Source: Mycobacterium sp. E2479
GTDB lineage: Bacteria; Actinomycetota; Actinomycetes; Mycobacteriales; Mycobacteriaceae
Assembly: GCF_001667925.1 (NCBI RefSeq)
Contig: NZ_LZJR01000121.1
Span: forward strand, 17,871-81,870
DNA length: 64,000 bases
Reading direction: 5' to 3'
Shown: positions 59,903 through 64,000 of the stretch, piece after piece
Position numbering within the stretch: position 1 is the first letter of the stretch
Layout of the letters: each line of letters starts with the position of its first letter
Position numbers and translations under genes: made by a program
The notes under the pieces: model-generated
The model's input: the letters and a program-made list of their open reading frames with translations, nothing else
Database searches by the model: none
What the model was told of the DNA's origin: nothing

Positions 59903-60238
59903 GTGCCAGACGGCCCACTGCTCATCGACTACTGCGACGGCTGTACCCGCTGGGTGCATCCGGCCAGCGGCCAGTGTCGCGAATGCGGCGGCACGCTCGA
60001 GGCGCGCGAAGTTTCCGGGCGGGGCACCGTGTTCACTTATACGGTCAACCATCACCCGTACAACCCGGAGATTCCCACCCCGTACGTCATCGCCATCGTC
60101 GAGCTCGCCGAGCAGACTGGCCTGCGGGTCGCCGCCAATATCGTTGACTGCGAACCGGACTCGGTGAGCTGCGGCATGCCCGTGACTCTGCGGCCCGAAC
60201 GTGGCAGTGGCGGCGCGGCGCAGTTCGCACCGGCCTGA
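59903..60238 (+). CDS. Zn-ribbon OB-fold (DUF35) protein
   Basis: This 111-residue protein has a rubredoxin-like zinc ribbon (CDGCTRWVHPASGQCRECGG: CxxC...CxxC) followed by an OB-fold (GRGTVFTYTVNHHPYNPEIPTPYVIAIVELAEQTGLRVAANIV). DUF35 proteins are obligate partners of lipid-transfer thiolases and MaoC-type hydratases. GTG 59903 begins directly before the conserved PDGPLLIDYC. It is divergent from its probable partner, the thiolase, and converges with fadE22 six bases apart. Confidence 0.85.
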   Translation: MPDGPLLIDYCDGCTRWVHPASGQCRECGGTLEAREVSGRGTVFTYTVNHHPYNPEIPTPYVIAIVELAEQTGLRVAANIVDCEPDSVSCGMPVTLRPERGSGGAAQFAPA

Positions 60239-60244
60239 CGCTCG

Positions 60245-62419
60245 CTAGTTGATCAGCGGGTCACGCGGCATGCCGAGGATCCGCTCGGCGATCTGATTAC
60301 GCGTCACTTCCGACGTACCGCCGGCAATCGCCATGCCCCGGGCCCCCATCATCAGCCGGCCGGCCAGGGCGCCGGCGCCGTCGGTCAGCGCGACCTCCGG
60401 GCCCAGCAAGGCTGCCATGATCGCTGCGCCCTCCACCATGTGCTCGGCCAGCTTCAGCTTGGTGACGTTGCCCTCCGGGCCGGGGCCCGCGCCTTCGACG
60501 CTGCGCGCGGCGCGCCGCAGGTTCAGCAATCGCAGCGCCGTTTCCTCGGCCAGATACGTGCCGACCCGAACTCGCCTGCCCGCCAACCGATCCGGGCGTT
60601 GCTCGGTGAGCCGCACGAGCTGCTCGGCCAGGCCCTCGTAGAACGATCCACTGCCGCCGATGCTGACCCTTTCGTTGCCCAGCGTTGCGCGCGCGACGGT
60701 CCACCCGGAGTTGGGCGCCCCGACGACGTCCTCGTCGGGAACGAAGAGGTCGTTGAAGAAGACCTCGTTGAAGTCCGAACCACCGGTGATCTGCCGCAAC
60801 GGGCGCACCTCGACTTCGGGCGCCTTCATGTCGACGATCACCGTCGTGATGCCGGCGTGCTTCGGGGCGTCGGGGTCGGTGCGCACCGTGGCGAGGCCGC
60901 GCGCGCAGTAGTGCGCCCCGCTGGTCCACACCTTCTGGCCGTTGATCTTCCAGCCACCATCCACCCGAGTGGCGCGCGTCTTGATCGATGCGGCGTCCGA
61001 GCCGGCGTCAGGCTCGGAGAAGAGCTGGCACCAAATCTCGTCCTTGCGCAGCGCCTTCTCCACGAATCGTTCGATCTGCCAAGGCGTTCCGTGCTGGATC
61101 AGGGTCAGGATCACCCAGCCGGTGATCCCGTAGTCGGGCCGCTTGATGCCGGCCGCACGGAACTCCTCCTCGATCACGAGTTGCTCGACGGCGTCGGCAG
61201 CGCGTCCCCACGGTTTGGGCCAGTGCGGCATCACGTAGCCGGTCTCGATCAACTTGTCGCGCTGGGCTTCTTTATCCAGGGCGGCGATCTCGGTGGCGTC
61301 GGCGCGGATGCCGGTCCGCAGTTCTTCGGCTTCCGGCGGCAGGTCGAGGCTGTTCTCGCGGACGACGCCGCCAGCGGTGCGCTCGAAAACGTCGATGGCC
61401 GGCGCTGAAGGGCCGCTGCCGCCGAACAGTGCCGCGCTCACCACCGCCCGGCGCAGGTGCAGATGTGCGTCGTGTTCCCAAGTGAAGCCGATGCCGCCGT
61501 GCACCTGGATGTTCAGTTCGGCATTTCGGACGTAGGCGGGGAAGGCAAGCGCCGCGGCCACCGCGGCGACCAGCCGGAATTGCTCCTCGTCCTCGGCCGC
61601 CGCACGGGCGGCGTCCCACACCGCGGCGATCCCGGACTCCGCGCCCACCAACATGTTTGCGCAGTGATGCTTGACCGCCTGAAAAGTCGCGATGGTGCGC
61701 CCGAATTGCTGGCGCACCTTTGCGTAGTCGACGGCGGTGTCGACACAGTCCGCCGCCCCACCCACCGCCTCTGCGGCCAGCAGCGTGCGAGCGCGCGCCA
61801 ACGCCGACTGGCGTGCCCCCGTCAGGACATCGTCGTCGGACACCCGCACGTCCTGCAGGCGGACCCGCCCGGATCGGCGCGTTGGATCGAAGTTCCCCGG
61901 CACCTCCACCGAGACGCCCTCGCGGCCGCGTTCGACCACCAGCACGTCGTCACCCGCGGCGATCAGCAGCAGCTCGGCCAGCCCGGCACCCAAAACGATT
62001 CCGGCCTCACCGGCAGCTACACCGTCATTGACCCGCACCTGGCTGTCCAGCCCGATGCCGGCGGTGACCGTTCCATCGATCAGGCCGGGCAACAGCCGCG
62101 ACTTCTGTTCGGCGGTACCGTCTTTGGCGATCACTGCGGACGCGATCACGGTGGGCACGAAGGGCCCGGGCGCTACTGCGCGACCGAGTTCTTCGATCAC
62201 CACTACGAGTTCGGGCAATCCGAATCCTGAACCGCCGTAATCCTCGCCGACGTGCAGGCCGAGCCATCCGAGCTCGACCAGGTTGGGCCAAAACCCAGGG
62301 CGGGGCTCGTCGGAGGCGTCGAGCAGCGATCGCGCCGCCCAGCGCGCTTTCTGCGAGGTCAAGAACCCGCGGGCTACCTCGGCGAGTTCACGATGGTCGT
62401 CGGTTATTGCGATACCCAT
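60245..62419 (-). CDS. fadE22: Fused double acyl-CoA dehydrogenase
   Basis: This 724-residue protein is two acyl-CoA dehydrogenase chains joined end to end. The first (1-355) has GWLGLHVGEDYGGSGFGLPELVVVIEELG and HGGIGFTWEHDAHLHLRRA. The second (about 370-724) has CQLFSEPDAGSDAASIKTRA, the FAD/substrate segment, INGQKVWTSGAH and AGGTSEVTRNQIAERILGMPRD. Steroid and branched-acyl ACADs are often alpha2beta2 heteromers, and fusion fixes that pairing. ATG 62419 starts it; a motif shared with the thiolase promoter lies about 135 bases upstream. Confidence 0.93.
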   Translation of the reverse strand: MGIAITDDHRELAEVARGFLTSQKARWAARSLLDASDEPRPGFWPNLVELGWLGLHVGEDYGGSGFGLPELVVVIEELGRAVAPGPFVPTVIASAVIAKDGTAEQKSRLLPGLIDGTVTAGIGLDSQVRVNDGVAAGEAGIVLGAGLAELLLIAAGDDVLVVERGREGVSVEVPGNFDPTRRSGRVRLQDVRVSDDDVLTGARQSALARARTLLAAEAVGGAADCVDTAVDYAKVRQQFGRTIATFQAVKHHCANMLVGAESGIAAVWDAARAAAEDEEQFRLVAAVAAALAFPAYVRNAELNIQVHGGIGFTWEHDAHLHLRRAVVSAALFGGSGPSAPAIDVFERTAGGVVRENSLDLPPEAEELRTGIRADATEIAALDKEAQRDKLIETGYVMPHWPKPWGRAADAVEQLVIEEEFRAAGIKRPDYGITGWVILTLIQHGTPWQIERFVEKALRKDEIWCQLFSEPDAGSDAASIKTRATRVDGGWKINGQKVWTSGAHYCARGLATVRTDPDAPKHAGITTVIVDMKAPEVEVRPLRQITGGSDFNEVFFNDLFVPDEDVVGAPNSGWTVARATLGNERVSIGGSGSFYEGLAEQLVRLTEQRPDRLAGRRVRVGTYLAEETALRLLNLRRAARSVEGAGPGPEGNVTKLKLAEHMVEGAAIMAALLGPEVALTDGAGALAGRLMMGARGMAIAGGTSEVTRNQIAERILGMPRDPLIN

Positions 62420-62517
62420 GAGGGCCCTCCTCGCGCCGCATGCCAGCCGGGTTTGATTGTCCCGCTCCCCGCGGACCGCGGGCGGTCCGCATCCTCGGAG
62501 CTGAAGCTGGGTGGCCT

Positions 62518-62542
62518 GCCCCGCTTCGAGGGGAAGCGGGGC
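62518..62542 (-). terminator. Hairpin terminator after the SDR gene
   Basis: GCCCCGCTTC (62518-62527), five-base loop, GAAGCGGGGC (62533-62542): a perfect 10-bp stem about 50 bases past the SDR stop. A second dyad, GCGGACCGC/GCGGTCCGC, spans 62471-62490 in the leader of fadE22. No long T run follows, so it may be Rho-assisted. Confidence 0.45.
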
Positions 62543-62553
62543 GGCTGCCTAAA

Positions 62554-62569
62554 GAGTGTACTTAATGCG
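62554..62569. promoter_or_regulatory. Shared 16-base motif upstream of fadE22
   Basis: GAGTGTACTTAATGCG is the second copy of the motif found between the thiolase and DUF35 genes (59885-59900), 13 of 16 bases alike. The half-sites AGT and ACT flank GT. It is 135-150 bases before fadE22 and 22 bases after the SDR stop. Confidence 0.45.
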
Positions 62570-62590
62570 AGGAGGGCGCCAGCCGCGGGT

Positions 62591-63358
62591 CTACTTGGGT
62601 GCGAACCGCTGCCCCGCGTCCAGTCGCAGGCATTGGCCGTTCAGCATCGGGTTGTCCACGATGGCGACCACCAGCTTCGCGTACTCCTCGGGACGGCCGA
62701 GGCGCTTGGGGAACGCCGCGTCCTTGGTCAGCTGCGTAACGAACTCGTCGGGGATGCCTTGGGTCAATCCCGTGGCGAACAGGCTGGGCGCGATTCCCAG
62801 CACCCGGATGCCCACCGAGCCCAGGTCGCGGGCCATCGTCAGACACATGCCGGCGATCCCCGCCTTGGCGGCGGTGTAGGCGACCTGCCCGATCTGGCCC
62901 TCGAAGGCCGCGATGGAGGCGGTGTTGATGATGACGCCGCGCTCGCCGGTGTCAGGATCTTCGGGCTCGTTCTTGGCCATGTGCGCGGCGGCCAGCCGGC
63001 TGATGTTGAAGGTGGCGATCAGGTTCAGGTCGATCACGGACTGGAAGGATTCGAGGTCGTGCGGACCCGATTTGGTCAGCGTCCGCTTGGCGATACCGCC
63101 ACCCGCGGTGGTCACCACGACATGCAGCCCGCCGAGCTTGTCGACCGCGGCCTGCAACGCCTCTTCGGTGCCGGTGAAGTCAGTGACGTCAACGGGGTAG
63201 AAGGTACCCCCGACGCCCTCGGCAACGGTCTTGCCGTCGGAGCCTTCGCGGTCGAGGATCGCGACATCCGCACCGCGTTCGTGCAGCAGCTCGGCGCTGG
63301 CCCGGCCCATTCCCGACGCGCCGCCGATGACGACGACCTTCTTGCCACTGATCTCCAT
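62591..63358 (-). CDS. Short-chain dehydrogenase (3-hydroxyacyl-CoA dehydrogenase-like)
   Basis: This 255-residue SDR has VVVIGGASGMGRASAELLHERGADVAILDRE as the cofactor fold, TTAGGG in place of NNAG, INTASIAAFEGQIGQVAYTAAKAGI (Ser, Tyr, Lys triad) and LRLDAGQRFAPK at the end. The pattern resembles type II 3-hydroxyacyl-CoA dehydrogenases. ATG 63358 follows AAAGGAG at 8-9 bases spacing. With FadE22 and the thiolase it would complete a beta-oxidation-like set (inference). Confidence 0.88.
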   Translation of the reverse strand: MEISGKKVVVIGGASGMGRASAELLHERGADVAILDREGSDGKTVAEGVGGTFYPVDVTDFTGTEEALQAAVDKLGGLHVVVTTAGGGIAKRTLTKSGPHDLESFQSVIDLNLIATFNISRLAAAHMAKNEPEDPDTGERGVIINTASIAAFEGQIGQVAYTAAKAGIAGMCLTMARDLGSVGIRVLGIAPSLFATGLTQGIPDEFVTQLTKDAAFPKRLGRPEEYAKLVVAIVDNPMLNGQCLRLDAGQRFAPK

Positions 63359-63469
63359 CCGGGTGTCTCCTTTGTGGTTGTCAGAATTCATGCGATCTGT
63401 AACGTTACGTAGGCACGCTAGCGTGTCCGCTCCTAAGGCTTGTCACCGAGCCATGCCAAGCTGGCAGCC

Positions 63470-63832
63470 GTGCTCCTTCTCGATGTGGCAACGACGTCTG
63501 ACGACGTCGGGAGCACGTCGTCGCGGCTGACGAAAGTCGCCCACATCGCCGAGCTGCTGACCCGTGCCGCACCCGATGCCGCGGTGGTCGCCATCGTGGT
63601 GTCGTGGCTTTCCGGCGAATTGCGGCAGCGCCAGATCGGCGTCGGGTGGGCGGCGCTGCGCTCGCGTCCGCCGGCGGCGTCGCACCCATCGCTGACCGTC
63701 GCCGGCGTCGATGCCGCCTTCTCCGACATCGGCGGCGTTTCGGGCAAGGGCGCGCAGGCGCGCCGTGCTGCGCTCCTGGGTAGCCTGCTCGCCGCCGCCA
63801 CCGACGCCGAGCAGACCTTTTTGGTGCGGCTC
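63470..63832 (+). CDS. ligB: ATP-dependent DNA ligase LigB, N-terminal part, interrupted
   Basis: GTG 63470 begins LLLDVATTSDDVGSTSSRLTKVAHIAELL, then VVSWLSGELRQRQIGVGWAAL and GKGAQARRAALLGSLLAAATDAEQTFLVRL, the N-terminal domain of mycobacterial LigB. After base 63832 the plus-strand frame leaves the family. The expected next segment, LLGGELRQGALAGIMADAVAKAAGIPAAAVQRAA, is encoded on the minus strand at about 63834-63932. The gene is therefore joined to an inverted copy of its own next portion. The catalytic lysine domain is not in the window in plus orientation. Confidence 0.8.
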
Positions 63833-64000
63833 GCTGCACCGCTGCGGCCGGGATGCCGGCCGCCTTCGCCACGGCGTCAGCCATGATCCCGGCCAGTGCG
63901 CCCTGGCGTAGTTCGCCGCCGAGGAGCCGCACCAAAAAGGTCTGCTCGGCGTCGGTGGCGGCGGCGAGCAGGCTACCCAGGAGCGCAGCACGGCGCGCCT
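63756..64000. repeat. Perfect inverted repeat (fold-back) at window end
   Basis: Bases 63756-63832 and 63924-64000 are exact reverse complements (77 bp each), separated by 91 bases (63833-63923). The inverted copy runs to the final base, so the true arm may be longer. The spacer is ligB sequence in reverse orientation. This can be a sequencing or assembly chimera or a real inverted duplication. Confidence 0.88.

Noticed and set aside
57262..60167. Two long plus-strand frames (506 and 519 codons) opposite the GntR and thiolase genes
   Set aside because: Both are mirror frames of well-supported minus-strand genes and show His/Arg/Gly-rich shadow composition.

Overview
The window is high-GC actinobacterial DNA and almost certainly comes from a pigmented Mycobacterium. 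Gene order from about 16.7 kb to the end follows, as I recall it, the M. tuberculosis Rv3034c-Rv3062 segment: hexapeptide transferase, lipoprotein, TB22.2-like protein, two methyltransferases, echA17, NUDIX, ABC ATPase, serB2, ctaD, fecB, adhC, nrdF2, a Baeyer-Villiger monooxygenase, nrdE/nrdI/nrdH, dinB2, cyp136, a double GntR, fadE22 and ligB. Extra blocks interrupt that order. No tRNA, rRNA, CRISPR array or complete insertion sequence was seen.

Region 1 (1-7.0 kb) is a tightly coupled plus-strand carotenoid operon: GGPP synthase (5' end outside the window), crtI, crtB, the split lycopene cyclase crtYc/crtYd, a CrtT-like methyltransferase, a CrtU-like beta-carotene desaturase/methyltransferase and a Rieske oxygenase. 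Five of the six junctions from crtI to the Rieske gene are ATGA overlaps. The set predicts an aromatic carotenoid of the isorenieratene type, possibly oxidised further. Region 2 (7.0-15.9 kb) holds small proteins (one gene frameshifted), a MarR regulator, a glycosyltransferase paired with type 2 IPP isomerase, and a divergent MmpL-TspO-photolyase operon. Together these look like an extended pigment and photoprotection locus.

Region 3 (16-30.9 kb) is conserved mycobacterial core. Region 4 (31-36.3 kb) is accessory: two orphan small genes, nrdF2, a truncated TIGR03085-type gene, an SRPBCC-TetR operon with a palindrome over its start codon, and a TetR/SDR pair. Region 5 (36.3-46.9 kb) has the monooxygenase and its TetR neighbour, then an insert of an AraC regulator, a BBE-type flavin oxidase, mmpL/mmpS and a GMC oxidoreductase. 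Region 6 (46.9-50.1 kb) is nrdHIE. The start of nrdI contains two tandem copies of a 45-bp repeat that also occurs in two other intergenic regions here.

Region 7 (50.3-55.9 kb) has TetR-controlled redox genes, a DinB2 polymerase with a leucine at the predicted steric-gate position, and cyp136 with twin palindromic operators. Region 8 (55.9-64 kb) has a MEDS/ATPase anti-sigma-like gene behind a SigF-type promoter and an acyl-CoA catabolic module: double GntR, thiolase, DUF35 protein, FadE22 and SDR. The window ends in ligB, which is interrupted by a perfect fold-back inverted repeat running to the last base.
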